From assembly GCA_025617745.1 (NCBI GenBank), contig CM046869.1, forward strand, positions 13,349,168 through 13,413,167: a stretch of DNA of 64,000 nt, given 5' to 3'. How positions within the stretch are numbered: the stretch's first letter is position 1; every line of letters starts with the position of its first letter. Below the pieces are notes generated by a model that had not been told where the DNA came from, ran no database searches, and saw only the letters and a program-made list of their open reading frames with translations. The translations under genes were made by a program, and so were the position numbers. This document shows, in pieces, positions 19,861-31,559 of the stretch. This stretch comes from Heliocidaris erythrogramma. Lineage: Eukaryota > Echinodermata > Echinoidea > Camarodonta > Echinometridae.

Positions 19861-21670
19861 TATGCCAAATATAAAAGAGAAATCACATTTTGTTACGACC
19901 ATAAGTTGATTTTTACAAAAAGGCGCCTGGATGACGTCACGACAATCTGATGACCTTGAAAAAGTTGCGGGAACTTATTAGGACTGATGACTGACGAAAG
20001 AGCACTAGCACTATTTGACATTGCAGGATACTTGGGAGATAAACCCAATAGCTTTAATACACGACAGGGAATCACAATTTCTATAGGATTGTACACAAAC
20101 TACTGCACACTACTTTCCAATAGACAAAACACGCAAAATAAGGCAGTTTAGTACATGGTTTGTGATTGTATATGATATAATAGTCGAAGAAGATGGTAAA
20201 ATGAAAGGCAAAAAGAAGCACACAAAAAAAAAAAATTATGGACCCACCGGGGATCGAACCTGGGTCACCGGAATGAGAGGCAAGTGCTATAACCAATAGA
20301 CCAAAATATTTCCCATAGAGATAACACGTAAACGAAAAACGGGATTCTCAAATCCCATTTTGTAGTGAAAAATTGGGCATGATCCCGACATCTGATCAAA
20401 AATTGGAGACCACATTTGTAAAAGCGTATAGTCTCAGCTATAACATACTAAAATCTGGAAGAAAATGGACTAAAAACAACTGAGATACAGCTCAGAGAAC
20501 AATGTCATGTAGATTCATGATTCGAAAAAAATCATCTTCCATAGACATAACACGCAAATAGGGAAAATTCTGACATGGCACTTTTAATTGAAAATTTCAC
20601 TGTGACGACGTCATCAAAATGAAAAATGGTGGCGACCGATTTTGTAGGAAATTGCCTCAGCTACAACATATTAAAATCTGGGTAAAAAACAACCAATAAT
20701 CACGAATCTAGAGCCAAATTTGCGTAAATGTGATGACGTGAAAACATGAAAAATGGGAATTTTGACTTCTGGCGCCATTTTGATGACGTCATAAAGGGTC
20801 ATATGATACATGAAATCATATCTGTGATTCCTCCCCTACCCAAAGATGACAAAAAATTGGGGAGTTTGTGGACTATTTAAAGAGCTAGAGTTAATTTTGT
20901 AGAGGCATGTTTTTGCACGTTTTGACGTTATTTTCGCCATAGACGCGCGCACGGATTTTGAACTTTGACGCGCCCGTACGACCTCATTATTGATTGAAAT
21001 TGATTCCAAGTTGATGGAAATGATGAAGAAAAGTGTCAGGATTGCAAATCAATAAAAAAAACAGCGTTTTAACGTTATTTAAGACTTGCGCGGACGCTTA
21101 CGCAGGGAAATTTTTTAAATGCTCAAAATGACCTGAAACGTGTGCAGACTTGATCCTGCGTGATTTTGAGCATTTTTAAATTTTGACGCGCGCGTACGCG
21201 CACGTCCTGACCTCTAGATGACCTGTGAGGACATGACTTGATGACCCGTCATGTGAAGTTTATGTGATGTGAATATAGTTGATTTTTGATGATCGATTAT
21301 GAAGATATAATCGATCTTGTAAATTTACAAAATGGCGTCTTGATGACGTCACGATGACCTGATGACCTGCAAAAGCTTAGATGACCATGTCCATGATTGA
21401 CCTCATACATGACATGAAACTCGATGATATTGACGTGACCGATTTTGAGATTTGCTGGCTACAAAAATTTGTAATAAAAAGAAGAAATAATAAAAATAAT
21501 AAAGAAAAATCTTGACAAAATTAAAAGGAGGTCTGTCATAAATGACAGACCACCTAAAAAGGAGAGGAAGTTGGGTCGGGAGAGATAGATAACAGAAAAA
21601 AAAAAGAATTGTGAAGAGTTTATAGAGATAAGGAGAGGACATTCATTCAACAAACTGCAGATCTTTAGTT
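19861..21670. other. intron-like DNA with repeated TGACGTCA palindromes
   Basis: Apart from the tRNA-like locus, the stretch is non-coding. TGACGTCA occurs at about 19931, 20783 and 21342, in each case preceded by GA. Phrases such as GATGACGTCACGA and GATGACCT recur at its two ends (19920-19960 and 21335-21380), so it may be one large degenerate repeat unit of about 1.4 kb. I could not assign a family. Confidence 0.4.
20234..20312 (-). tRNA. tRNA-like sequence (tRNA pseudogene or SINE head)
   Basis: The minus strand shows an A box (TGGTCTATTGG) and a B box (GGTTCGATCCC) at tRNA spacing, and a run of 12 T five bases after GGTGGGTCC, a potential Pol III terminator. The anticodon loop CTCTCAT would read CTC (Glu) by analogy with tRNA-Glu. 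However, the acceptor 5' strand does not pair with the 3' strand, and the anticodon and T stems contain mismatches. This fits a decayed tRNA or a SINE promoter head better than a working tRNA gene. Confidence 0.5.
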
Positions 21671-22164
21671 TTACACCAGGGGGTGACCATAGTTAGCATG
21701 AATTCCTTTTAAACCAGAAACTTATGTGACATAGAACTTTTGTGAATTGTTAATGACGGCCAATTTTGCAGCAAGAAACTTTCACGAATTGCAATAATTT
21801 TATGTTGTTTTTATAGCTGTGATTTGATTATTTCGCAGCATGAAACTTTCGCATATTTTAACCACTCGAGAAATTCATGAAAGTTTCATGCACACAAACA
21901 TTTCTGGTTTTACAGTAGCTTTGTTAATTGAGTGGTCTAAAACATTCAAACTGAGCTGTATATCATGAGAGACCCGGGTCAGACCCGCATCTGACCCAAG
22001 TGTGACAAGGATTACATCACCAATATGAATGTCATTATTGCCAAGGGTGCTATGGGAGACACCTGATAGGTTCATAATGTGAAAGGGGTGTTTCATACTT
22101 GTAAACAAACCTGCTGGATTGAACAAGTCAGAAGGTCCACTGTGAACAGGCGATATTTTAAAGT

Positions 22165-22295
22165 ACTTTTGGGTCTCCGTTGCACAAAACTTACCATTAA
22201 TGGTAACTCTGCTATCAATGATAACTACCATGGTAACATCACTCAACAGCCAATCAAAATCAAGCTTTCCATGGGAAAGTATAATGGTATTGCAA
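22165..22295. repeat. MITE-like palindrome-rich repeat
   Basis: It begins CTCCGTTGCACAAAACTTACC and contains TTACCATTAATGGTAA and CTACCATGGTAAC palindromes, then AGCCAATCAAAATCAAGC. These phrases look like a dispersed MITE. Part of a 149-codon open frame on the minus strand overlaps it, which argues that the frame is not a gene. Confidence 0.45.
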
Positions 22296-23570
22296 TGGCG
22301 CCCAGATCTATCACTAAACAACAAGCTCTGAACAATAGAAATCCTTCCCAGTCTCCTGGACTTGTCAAGATTTCTTCAAATTCCTTCACAAGACCAGTCT
22401 AAACCATGACTCCAAGGTTGATCTTACTAGTCCCTATTCAAACATTAATAATATTCAGACTGACCATGACCTTACAAAGCACATGTAAGACACAGTCTTA
22501 TGTTTCATAATCTTAAGACAGCTGCCTCTATTAAGGTTTATGACATTTCAGATGACACAGTTCAAAGATGACTGACTGTTGTAAAACAAATGACCATGCC
22601 TATCTAAAGTGCTATTTCTTTCAGGTGTTCACGAAGATCCGATATATAAACAAAATTGCAAGGACCCTTTTTCTGGTAAGAATTTTGCAGTTCCTATTCA
22701 CCTTTTTTATTCATGCTTTAAAGATATGAAAAGAGTCTGCGTCATTCCTGGTGAAAATGTCCCTGTTTTGCACTAATAATTTTCACTGAAATTCTTGCTC
22801 TCCAGTTCATCTGTGCAAAATAAGTAATGAAGAATATATGTGACCAGGCACCACAAAACCACCAAAAAGTCGCCAGATATAAATTTTTAGTTAAGGTCTG
22901 ATTCTGAAAGAGGAGATTCTCAGCTTTAAAATTATATAACTCATTAGCATTGGATGTTCCTAACTCACTGTACAAAGAGTAGAATGCACAGTCCCTCAGA
23001 ATGTTACTTCTGAGAAATAAGGGTTTAAAGTTTGCAGTCTATTGAAGCACTCTGACTTGCAGGGTGTTGTGCTAAGACAAAAGGACGATTAGAACTCAAT
23101 GAAAATTTCTATGAAGAGATTATCAGATTGTCCTAAAACTTGGCATACTATTTAGGCATATCCTGTTCATCATAGTGCACAGTATCAATGCAAGAACTTA
23201 CTCTGTTTAAAAGTTATGGGAGATCCAAATGAGACAAGTAATACAACAAAATCCAGAGAAGACACACATAAGTCTAATAAAAACACTGTCAAAAATACCA
23301 CTTATAGATTTGTTTGGTGCCTCCAAATGTTTAGATAACTTAGAAAAAGTATACTCTTTTAGGATATACCCAGAACTAAAATTTGACTGTGCCAATCCAA
23401 AACACATTAATTGAGCTCTAACTAAAAATCACACAGTGCGACTTTTGGTGGTTTTGTGGTTCCTGGTCACATATTTTCAATAGCCCTGTCCTGCATGTGC
23501 CCCCCCCCCCCCCCCCCTCCTGGATAATGGTCTAGAGAAGTTAGGTAAAGGTAAATTGATATAAGCTTAC

Positions 23571-23715
23571 CTGTCTTGGCAATGTAGATGTTTTTAGAAT
23601 GTGAGAGGAAGACAGTGGTATGATGGTTGATACTAGTAGCACAAGTAGTGATGTAATCACCAGGAGGCAAGGTGACCAGATGATGGAAGCTTACACTGTC
23701 ATAAGACCGGTAGAT
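23571..23715 (-). CDS. probable coding exon of unidentified minus-strand gene
   Basis: On the minus strand a strong acceptor (TTTGTTTTCCAG) and a strong donor (ACAG|GTAAGC) bound a 145-nt open frame starting in phase 0 and ending with one extra base. The peptide begins IYRSYDSVSFHHLVTLPPGD and continues with HHTTVFLSHSKNIYIAKT. The pattern of short beta-strand-like segments and two Cys-free turns fits an extracellular beta-rich domain. The next exon in phase is 10627-10746, about 12.8 kb away, with DIRS-like element A in the intron. This is the best-supported exon in the window, but I do not recognise the protein. Confidence 0.7.
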
Positions 23716-23835
23716 CTGGAAAACAAAGAGGAAGGTTACAGACAAGAGGAACTGTGAACTGCTAGAAGAAAAAAAAAGCAAACACATAACAGTTTCAATC
23801 ATCATGACCCTGATTCAAACCAAAGAAAGGAAGAG

Positions 23836-23985
23836 AAGGATGATGATGACTAAGATGATGATAACGATGATGAAATGAAGATAAAGATTGAGAAGTTGAA
23901 GATAGTAAAGATGATGATGATAAAGATGATGATAATGATTATAAAGATAATGATGATAGAGATGATGATAATGATGATAACTTTT
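23836..23985. repeat. GAT/AAAGAT microsatellite
   Basis: Imperfect GATGAT and AAAGATGATG units, purine-rich on the plus strand, similar in kind to the minisatellite at 18767-19860 but without its higher-order pattern. Confidence 0.7.
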
Positions 23986-24078
23986 GACCAAGTTTTTAAA
24001 AACCAAATATTGACTTAAGATTTATTTTTAAAAATTAAAAATAAAAAAATAAAAGTGAATAAAGAGTCTACTTTTTTG

Positions 24079-24080
<2 letters not shown>

Positions 24081-24109
<29 letters not shown>

Positions 24110-24166
24110 GTGGCTACTTGTATAGCGCACAGGTCCGCCTTTCGACGCTCATGGCGCTGTATAGAT
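24081..24166. repeat. (TAA)n plus AGCGC...CTCATGGCGCT short repeat
   Basis: A TAA run is followed by TAGTGGCTACTTGTATAGCGC and GACGCTCATGGCGCTGTATA. The same module, starting with AATAATAAT and containing TTTATAGAGCGC and GACGCTCATGGCGCTAG, occurs at 37785-37862 and 38773-38850. A dispersed SINE or mini-element is likely; the family was not identified. Confidence 0.6.
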
Positions 24167-24258
24167 AGGTATATATTATCTACATAGGGGAGAAAATTAT
24201 TTCCTTCCAGTATAGTATATCTTTTGGGGGGCTTCTTTGGCAGGAGTAAATGACAAGG

Positions 24259-24802
24259 CTTAAAGGAAAAGTCCACCCTGGAAATCATGAGAATCAGTCC
24301 TGCTGAAAAATTTTAAAACCCAGATTAGTGAAAGTTTGAGAGAAATCTAAATAGAAATAAGAAAGATATAGATTTTTGAAGTTGTAATAAATCAAACACA
24401 AATTGGCAACTCCGTGATGTATCTTGTGAACTCCTCTCCCATTTGCTCAGAACAGCATATTTCATAAATTTTCATTTTCTTAGTTGCTGATTATGGAATA
24501 GAATTGTTTCATACAGGTTTTGTGTAAAACATATGTGTAATGATTATATCAACAGTGCATATATGATCAAATATTTTCTAAAGAGAAAATGAAAATTTAT
24601 TATAAAGTACAGGGCAAATGGGAGAGGAGCTCGCAAGATACGTCACAGAGTTGCCAATTTGTGTTTGATTGATTACAACTTCAAAATTTCATAACTTTCT
24701 TACTTCTCATTGGATTTTGCTCAAACTTCCATTAATCTTTTTCTTTTCTTTTTCTGCTTCTTTTAAAACCAACTTGTTATCAGGGTGGACTTTCCCTTTA
24801 AA
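24259..24802. repeat. foldback MITE family M3 (540-bp palindrome)
   Basis: The ends are CTTAAAGGAAAAGTCCACCC and AGGGTGGACTTTCCCTTTA. The left arm (24259-24480) and right arm (24590-24802) are imperfect complements along most of their length, for example ACACAAATTGGCAACTCC with GAGTTGCCAATTTGTGT. Non-coding. The right end of 45290-45776 shares the GGGTGGACTT..CCTTTAA terminus. Confidence 0.8.
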
Positions 24803-26056
24803 AGTGGAGAGGGAGATGAACATGTAAGAATACGATGTACAATGCAATGTAAATCATTAAAAATATTTTGCAGTATATTAACACCAAGCTGAAAATGTAT
24901 ATACAGTTATATTTTTCCATCAAAGTGTCATATCATGGAGTGGTTGAGCAAAACATGAGATCATTATTGAAGGAATTGTCTATGAAAGGTTGCCATCCAT
25001 GCTAAACAGGTTTAAAAAAAACCACTCTTGAGCAAAGTGACATCAGACTGTTTTCCAATGGTAACTAGTCTGTTGTGATTGCTATGAATACAAAGTAGTC
25101 TAATGTCACATATGACATATGAGTGCTACAAGTGTGCCAAGATTGCACTTCACTCTGACGCTAGGTAAAGCAATGCGTGTCTATGTCTGTACATGTTTGG
25201 CGCCACAAAGGCCACATATAGAAAGCTGCTCTCTAATCTTGTCTTGGTTCAATTTCACTTTGACAATGAAAACAAATGTTGTTGGATTGGGACCAATTTT
25301 TCATGACAGCTTTTTTGAACCAGCACCTAAAAGGTTTGTGGACATCCTTTTCTGTGCAACAGGTATATTATCTTCTCTCTGTAAAAGAGATTAAAGAGGT
25401 CCTCTGCTGTATAATACACTTTTATCTTCAACCCATTACAAGAGTACCATAACTACTGGTAGAGGAGGAAAAGGGATGACTAGGAACAAACAAAATTGAA
25501 AATGTTGACATAAATTTTTATATCTTAATCATCTTTCTCTTTGATCTCTAGCTCTTTCTGGCTTTTTTCTCTCATTCTTGACTCCCTCCCTCCTTCCTTT
25601 TCTATAGGTTTTATATGGAAATGTGTACTCTGTTTTTCAACATCCCCCTACACAAATATTATTCTTTGGTTAGCATTCTAAAATTCACAAGTTTCAAGAT
25701 GTATTTCTCTAATAACATTGAGGAACAAGTGAGCTATGCATTACTTTGCACTTCATTTTATGCAAACTGGGGATAGCAAGTATAGAAGGAACCCATTGTT
25801 ACATCACAGAACTTTGGACCAATCAGATTTGTGCATTTTTCTACAAACAGGTTGTGTGTGTGCACTGATCCTTGAAGGCATGTGTGTGTACTAGGTATAC
25901 CATAGGGCCTAGCTCAGCATATCGCCCAACAGTATACATTGGGGTGTATGTTAAATTTGCGTGCAGTGCTTGCATGCATGGCCCTCTGTAGCTTTGGAAT
26001 ATGGTGGGCTAAGCTGAGCTGCAGTGATGTGAGTGTAACATTCTAGTCCTATCAAG
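24803..26056. other. AT-rich spacer
   Basis: I see no exon with good splice signals, no RNA gene and no definable repeat. A 91-codon open frame near 25119-25394 has no supporting motif. Confidence 0.45.
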
Positions 26057-26302
26057 GACCCCGTTCTCATTACTGATCTCTAAGGTGTGAACGCGGCGAC
26101 GTTGATCCGAAACAGCAGACCGCTGGACCACCTCTAGGGGGTGCTCCACTGAGAGATAAGGCGATCTAGAGCACGCCAATTTGCATGCTCCTGTGCAGAG
26201 ATAGATTGCACTATGCAGGTGTGAACCCGTGGCATACAAGTGGACCTCCCTGGTGCGCGCCATGGGTCGCCCCACTTTCCAATCTCGTAATGAGAACGGG
26301 GT
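26057..26302. repeat. MITE family M4, copy 1
   Basis: The ends GACCCCGTTCTCATTAC and GTAATGAGAACGGGGT are inverted repeats. Inner sequence (GCAGGTGTGAACCCG, AGTGGACCTCCCT, CCACTTTCCAATCTCGTA) is shared with copy 2 at 29965-30228. It is GC-richer than its surroundings and non-coding. Confidence 0.78.
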
Positions 26303-27029
26303 GCTAGAGGTACTAGGCAAGCTTGCCTAGTACCTCATTGGTCCTATCTCCTCTTCATGGGCCTTCATGTAATAGAAAAATCAACTCTAACCATGTTTGA
26401 TTCCTCAAGATTGATGTTTGATGTTTGATGTTTGACTCTAACCATGTTTGATTCCTCAAGAATTCAGGCATTCCAGAGTGAACTTTACAGGGCGTTTGTT
26501 CTACCCTCATTGGGGTATCCAATATTGAGGAAATTAAGAAAATAAATTTTACCCCTAAATTGATACCCAAGCTGTACATAGCTTTTAAAGATAATTTCAT
26601 GCTGAACTTTGAAGTCAAACATTGTGTCCGAGCAGTTTAGACAGGTGAACCAATCAGAAGTACAAAAGAAGAATAGTTATTGCTGGAATGAAGGCCAATA
26701 TTCACATGATAATGGGTCACAAATTATATTTCTACTGGATCAAATCAAAAGTTATAGTTAATTCTAAGTTCTCTTTTAGTATGCATAAAAAAATGAGACT
26801 TTTTATAGAAAGATATGTTGCAGAGTGTTTAGTATGTGAGTATGTGCCATTCTAAAGTTTCTTATCAATGCAGTTCATGTAGAAAATAAGGCATGCATCC
26901 CCTTCTGTAAGAATGCAAATAAAGTCACAAAATTCACTGTTTTGACAGTTATCACCTGGTGATGTATGATTAGAGTGGGATCACGTTGTCAGCACGATAT
27001 CACTCGCAGCCTCGTTAGAGGCTCCATTT

Positions 27030-28152
27030 GAACCGTCTGACCCTTACCATTAGTCTACCTAATGATGGGTGTGACCTGACCCAGAGAGAGAGGCATAGCT
27101 CTATACTTAGACCCCTGTTACACATACTCTGAAAGTGGACTGAGGCCGCCTCCGGTCCGGAGGCGGCTCGACGTATGTGTAACATCAACTTTTTTTAAAA
27201 AGCCGGACTGCATGAGGCCACCTCCATCCCAGTCCACCTCTGGATGTGGTTTGAGGCCGGCCTCGATCGAGCCGGACTCAGTCCCGCAATCAGTAGGTGT
27301 AACACCAAAGTGGACTCGGCACCGGCTTATAAGCGGAAGTTACGTAACCCGTAAGAGCTGTGCATGCGCGGACCATTCGCGATGTCGATGAGATAGTAAA
27401 GCATCTGCAGTGCGAGTGTGCAAACCGTGCGAAAATATTTACATGGAGTGCGCCCCAACGTCAGCTCGTGAAAAGGCGACGTGAAGCCGGCCTATGTGTA
27501 GACACAAAATTGAGGGCCCGAGGTATGTGTAACAGGGGTTTTAATGGTCTCGAGGCAGCTTCAAATTGCAGGTGTGAAGCCGGCTCCGGGCCGCCTTTGA
27601 AAGCCGACGCATGTGTAACAGGGGTCTGATAGGTGAAGGGTTGGTGTCTAGAACCCTTACCATTAGTCTACCTAATGATGAGTGTGACCTGACCCAGAGA
27701 GAGAGAGAGAGGCATAGCTCCATTCTGAAAGGTGAATGGTTGTTGTCTGGAATCCTTACCATTAGTCTACCTAATGATGAGTGTGACCTGACCCAGAGAG
27801 AGGCATAGCTCCATACTGAAAGGTGAAGGGTTGGTATCTAGAACCCTTGCCATTAGTCTGTCTAATGATAGGTGTGACCTGATCCAGAGAGAGGCAGAGC
27901 TCCATACTGATTGGTGAATCAGGGTTGGTATCTAGAACCCTTGCCATTAGTCTACCTAATGATGGGTATGACCCAACCCAGAGAGAGGCAGAGCTCCACA
28001 TTGATACGTGAAGGTTTAGTGTCTGGAACCCTTACCATTAGTCTACCTGATGATGGGTGTGACCTGACCCAGAGAGGAGCAAAGCTCAATAGGTGAAGGG
28101 TTGGTGCCTGGATCCCTTATCATTAGTCTACCTAATGATGGGTGTGACCTGG
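27030..28152. repeat. tandem array of about 92-bp units, split by a MITE
   Basis: Seven units contain CCATTAGTCTACCTAATGAT and GTGACCTGACCCAGAGAGAG (starts near 27048, 27658, 27759, 27850, 27942, 28034 and 28122). Unit 1 is separated from unit 2 by the inverted-repeat element at 27110-27626. CCATTAGTCTACCTAATGAT itself is a partial palindrome. Short open frames across the array (SLPNDECDLTQRE repeats) result from the unit length and are not evidence of a gene. Confidence 0.85.
27110..27626. repeat. GC-rich MITE family M5 inserted in the 92-bp array
   Basis: The terminal inverted repeats are GACCCCTGTTACACATAC and GCATGTGTAACAGGGGTC. Further inner copies of the end sequence (27172-27186, 27521-27537) and CCGCCTCCGGTCCGGAGGCGG-type palindromes suggest nested or composite copies. 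The host unit can be read across the insertion (CATAGCTCTATACT before it, TGATAGGTGAAGGGTTGG after it). Confidence 0.78.
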
Positions 28153-28750
28153 GTCCAAATAACTAATTTTACCCTCTAGAAAAATATTTTTTTTCAAAAT
28201 ATAGACCCATCTGACATCCCCCAAATCCACATTATTTCCCAAAGTACTGCTGATAGCATAGAGCAGTTGCTATATTCTCATGATTTGCTCTGACACTGCA
28301 AATACCCCCAAAATGATTATCAGAAATCTGAAGATAGTGGTCAAAAATGTAAAAATACCTGATATATTTGGGAGATTTATCCATTATCTTTTCAAACCAC
28401 CAGAATGCCTTGGTCTCCTCAGATTGCTTACTTACACTAATAAAAAAGTACCATTTTCCTAATTGGGAAGATTTTAAAATAGTGTAATGAAACCCATAGA
28501 ACAATGTAAATTATATATTCTAGCATTTTGCAAAGTGTGACAATTTCCTCCTTTGGAGATACTTTTTTTTTATTAAACTGTGCTGAAATCTATCAAAACC
28601 TGTTTTTGACATATTAGAAAACCTGAATCAAAATAAATGAAGATTGTAAATGTTCCACCAAATGCCTTATATTTTTCTCTTTTTATCTCACTTATTTTGC
28701 AATTTTTCTTCAAAGGAGTACTATGTTCAAGAAAACTCATTACTTTTAAC

Positions 28751-28809
28751 CCCATGGATGCAGTGGTTTTCCTCAGAAATGTTCACAGGCTTTACATTGA
28801 ACTTTGACC
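28751..28809 (-). CDS. possible short coding exon of minus-strand gene
   Basis: The acceptor CTATCCTTTAACAG is followed by two bases and 19 codons, ending at a GGG|GTTAAA donor. The only open frame encodes SKFNVKPVNISEENHCIHG, which includes an N-glycosylation motif (NIS). Its end phase (0) matches the start of the 23571-23715 exon, and its start phase matches the end of the 40848-40891 candidate. The donor is weak, and a 59-nt exon is short enough for chance agreement. Confidence 0.38.
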
Positions 28810-28859
28810 CTGTTAAAGGATAGTTCCTGCTGTCTTGATGACACAGCAATGACCTGAAG

Positions 28860-29964
28860 AAACTTAATCTTGGAGTTCATGAACGCAGAGTCTTATTCTC
28901 TTTAAGTCATATCTTCCTCTATTATGTTGCATGCTGGTTACAGGGTTAGAGTCAGATGGGTAATTAGTCTGTCGCTATGTAATTCAGACATTAAGAACAG
29001 GAAACCATGTTGACACCATGTGTTTGTAGATGTAAAGGACCATGAAGAAAGAATGGATGGAGACACAGAAAGGAAAAACCAGTACTACTGTTTCATATGA
29101 AAAACTATAGTGCATTTGCTCAGCGCACTTCGCACCGCATCCTATAACACGGGAAAACTTGCCTCAGTTTGTGACACTATCCATAAAATCACACGATTGC
29201 TTTAAAACAAATTGATATTTGACATCATTTCGACCGGATAAATAATCTTCACACTTTTTCCTATTATGTAGTGTTAATAACCAGTAGATTACTTGTGAGG
29301 AAACTACTGCACATTTTGGTTTAAAAACAGAGTTTAACGTTCAAATCAGACCTTTCCCAATGGCAGTGAGAGCATTCTCCCCTATTTTGACCTTACCTTG
29401 CCTCATTCAATTGAGTGGGAATTCCGAACAAGATGATTTATTGAACCATTTCGCATACCAAATTGTGGCTAATGACATCCTCTAACTAGTGATCTAAAAA
29501 TAATTCTGATTGGTGGACGGGAATTTGGTGCCTTTTGCCTGTTCATTCACAAACGGCCTCTTATGTGTTGTCACATTATTCACGCACTGTCTAACGTCTA
29601 TTAGATTGTGCCATTCTATCATGGTGTAACTCGATTTGTATACAGTGAAAAATAATTCGTCTAACAACAATGATAGATTGTGAGATTCGTGTTGGCCTAT
29701 ACAAGTAAGAGAGAAAAGAGGATGATATAAGAAACGAATGAAAATGTCAAGAGCCGTGATGGACTATATTGTGAAGTTGTTCGTTTTGGAGTGGTAACTA
29801 TAACGCCACTCAAAGTGCAAATAAACCCCCTGTTTATAAAATGAACGCGCCCGATGCCTCATGTGCATGATTGAGATCGCTGGGTATCAAGGGAGGTCAG
29901 GGATTGCCCGATCGAGAAGTATATGCGGCGAATCTGAGGAAAGTAGTTCATATGTGCATCACAG
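28860..29964. other. intron-like spacer
   Basis: No gene is seen. A strong donor-like site (GCAAG|GTAAGG on the minus strand, near 29392-29401) exists without a convincing exon in front of it. Confidence 0.4.
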
Positions 29965-30228
29965 ATCCTGTTCTCATTCCAAGGGATAGCGTGATCTAGC
30001 GCATGCTAGATCGAGCCATCTCTAATGTGAGAACAGCGATCCCAAACCACGAGATCGAGATAGCGCGATCAAGAGCGCACCTAACCGCAGTTTACTGTGA
30101 AGCGAGTGCTAAGATAGATCGCGCTACCCTCTGCAGGTGTGAACACGCGGTATGCCAGTAGACCTCCCTTGCGTGCTCCACGATAGCGCGATCCACTTTC
30201 CAATCTCGTAGTAGTGAGAACAGGGTCA
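29965..30228. repeat. MITE family M4, copy 2
   Basis: The ends GATCCTGTTCTCATT and GTGAGAACAGGGTC are inverted. It shares GCAGGTGTGAACACG, GTAGACCTCCC and CCACTTTCCAATCTCGTA with copy 1 at 26057-26302. An extra inner palindrome, GCGATCTAGC-like, expands the left half. Confidence 0.75.
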
Positions 30229-30281
30229 CACATGCATACATGTAAGTGCTCAATAGAACATACATATAGATAGTGCTCTAG

Positions 30282-30520
30282 TGTGTGGAGATACTGTTGT
30301 CTAGTGGATAATCCCTGGACTGTGAAGCCACAAGGTACAGGGTTTACAGCAATATAATGTCCTTTGGCAAGACATTAATCTACATTTGCCACACTCGACC
30401 CAGGTGAGGTAAATGGGTACCTGGGAGGAATCAATTCCTCAAAATGCTTGAGCATGGTAATGGCAGCTGGGCTAGATCTGTTGTAATAATAATGAAGTGC
30501 CAGAAGAGTGCTAAACAAGA
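30282..30520 (+). repeat. tRNA-derived SINE-like element
   Basis: A tRNA-like head with an A-box-like TGTCTAGTGGA (30298-30308) is followed by a central part containing CTTTGGCAAGACATTAATCT, CGACCCAGGTGAGGTAAATG and GGTACCTGG. The tail has AATAATAATGAAGTGCCAGA. The central phrase resembles conserved cores of broadly distributed animal SINEs; that assignment is from memory and is unverified. Confidence 0.55.
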
Positions 30521-31107
30521 ACCAACTACAAACATTATAAAGTTGAATACCTGGGATGCTATGGAAAGAGAAGCAATTAAGAAGTATGCCTATACATGTA
30601 GATATAAAAACAGCCATGGGACCAACATCCTATCTGTGGGAATATAGATGATAGAGGACTGTAATGACAAATATCTCCTGTTTCTAATACCTAGCACACC
30701 CAAGTGAGGTGGTTTATTTGATACACTGCAAAATAGAAGTTTACTTACAAGATCTGGCAACCATTGTCTACATTTATAATGTCAAAGATGTCAGCAACTA
30801 TAACAGTTTGAAGAAATCACAGTTACATAGGATGAAGAAAATATATAATATGTACCATCAGGTTGCAGTGATTGGCAACAATTGCCTCACTGAAACCTAT
30901 CAAAGAGAGATAATTATGACACATTGCAGAAAAACCTAATCAGTTTCCTGAACTATTTCAAGTCAGTTTTCATAGCCCCGGAGACGAAAGTACATTAATA
31001 AAAGGAACCTATCCTCTTCATCTTAAGTCTGAATCATTAAAGAGTTAATTGATTTCAAATGAAAAGTGACAGTACCCATGCAATGCAACGATGACATCAC
31101 AATGAAA

Positions 31108-31249
31108 GCTGGGGAGAGTTTCATCAAGTGTTTTGGAAGTGATTTTTGCCGACAAATTTGCTCTCAGCCAATCAGATGCAAGGATTTCAGTAGCTTATAA
31201 CAGTTGTCGGTAAAAACCACTTACAAAACACTTGATGAAACGCTCCCCA
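31108..31249. repeat. MITE family M1, copy
   Basis: GGGGAGAGTTTCATCAAGTG at the left and CACTTGATGAAACGCTCCCC at the right bound the same inner sequence as the copy at 4615-4759. Confidence 0.75.
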
Positions 31250-31559
31250 GGACAATGTCTACATAAAAATTGGCCCCCCAGTCCTAATTTGGCTGCGATG
31301 GATTGTCAATCACAGTAAATCAACAACACATTCTATTCATTCTTGTCGAACTTTGCTCTAATTTACAAACTTCAAAACCAACAAACAAAATAATTATCTT
31401 CACTGACGTACCATTTGCTTTGCAGCATTTCCTTTAAAAAAATGAAAGAAGACTTTAAGAGGTTTCATAGGATTAATCCTCAAGACGTGTCCTTCTCCTC
31501 CTCAATGTGTTCATTATATCAGATTTAATTTCACCATGTCAATTAGCTGAAGTGAGACA

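Noticed and set aside
21875-22324. 149-codon open frame on the minus strand, partly protein-like
   Set aside because: It begins at TTG, runs into a MITE-like palindromic repeat, and shows no clear splice sites. It is kept only as a remote possibility.
27620-28150. CRISPR-like array (regular 92-bp units)
   Set aside because: Units are contiguous diverged tandem repeats without unique spacers, in a eukaryotic context.
28180-28750. Possible genes in the AT-rich stretch after the 92-bp array
   Set aside because: Open frames on both strands overlap and are Lys/Phe/Ile-rich, as expected for AT-rich non-coding DNA.
31405-31445. Possible 20-nt micro-exon on the minus strand (AAAG|...|GTACGT)
   Set aside because: It is too short to judge, has a poor acceptor, and no phase constraint supports it.
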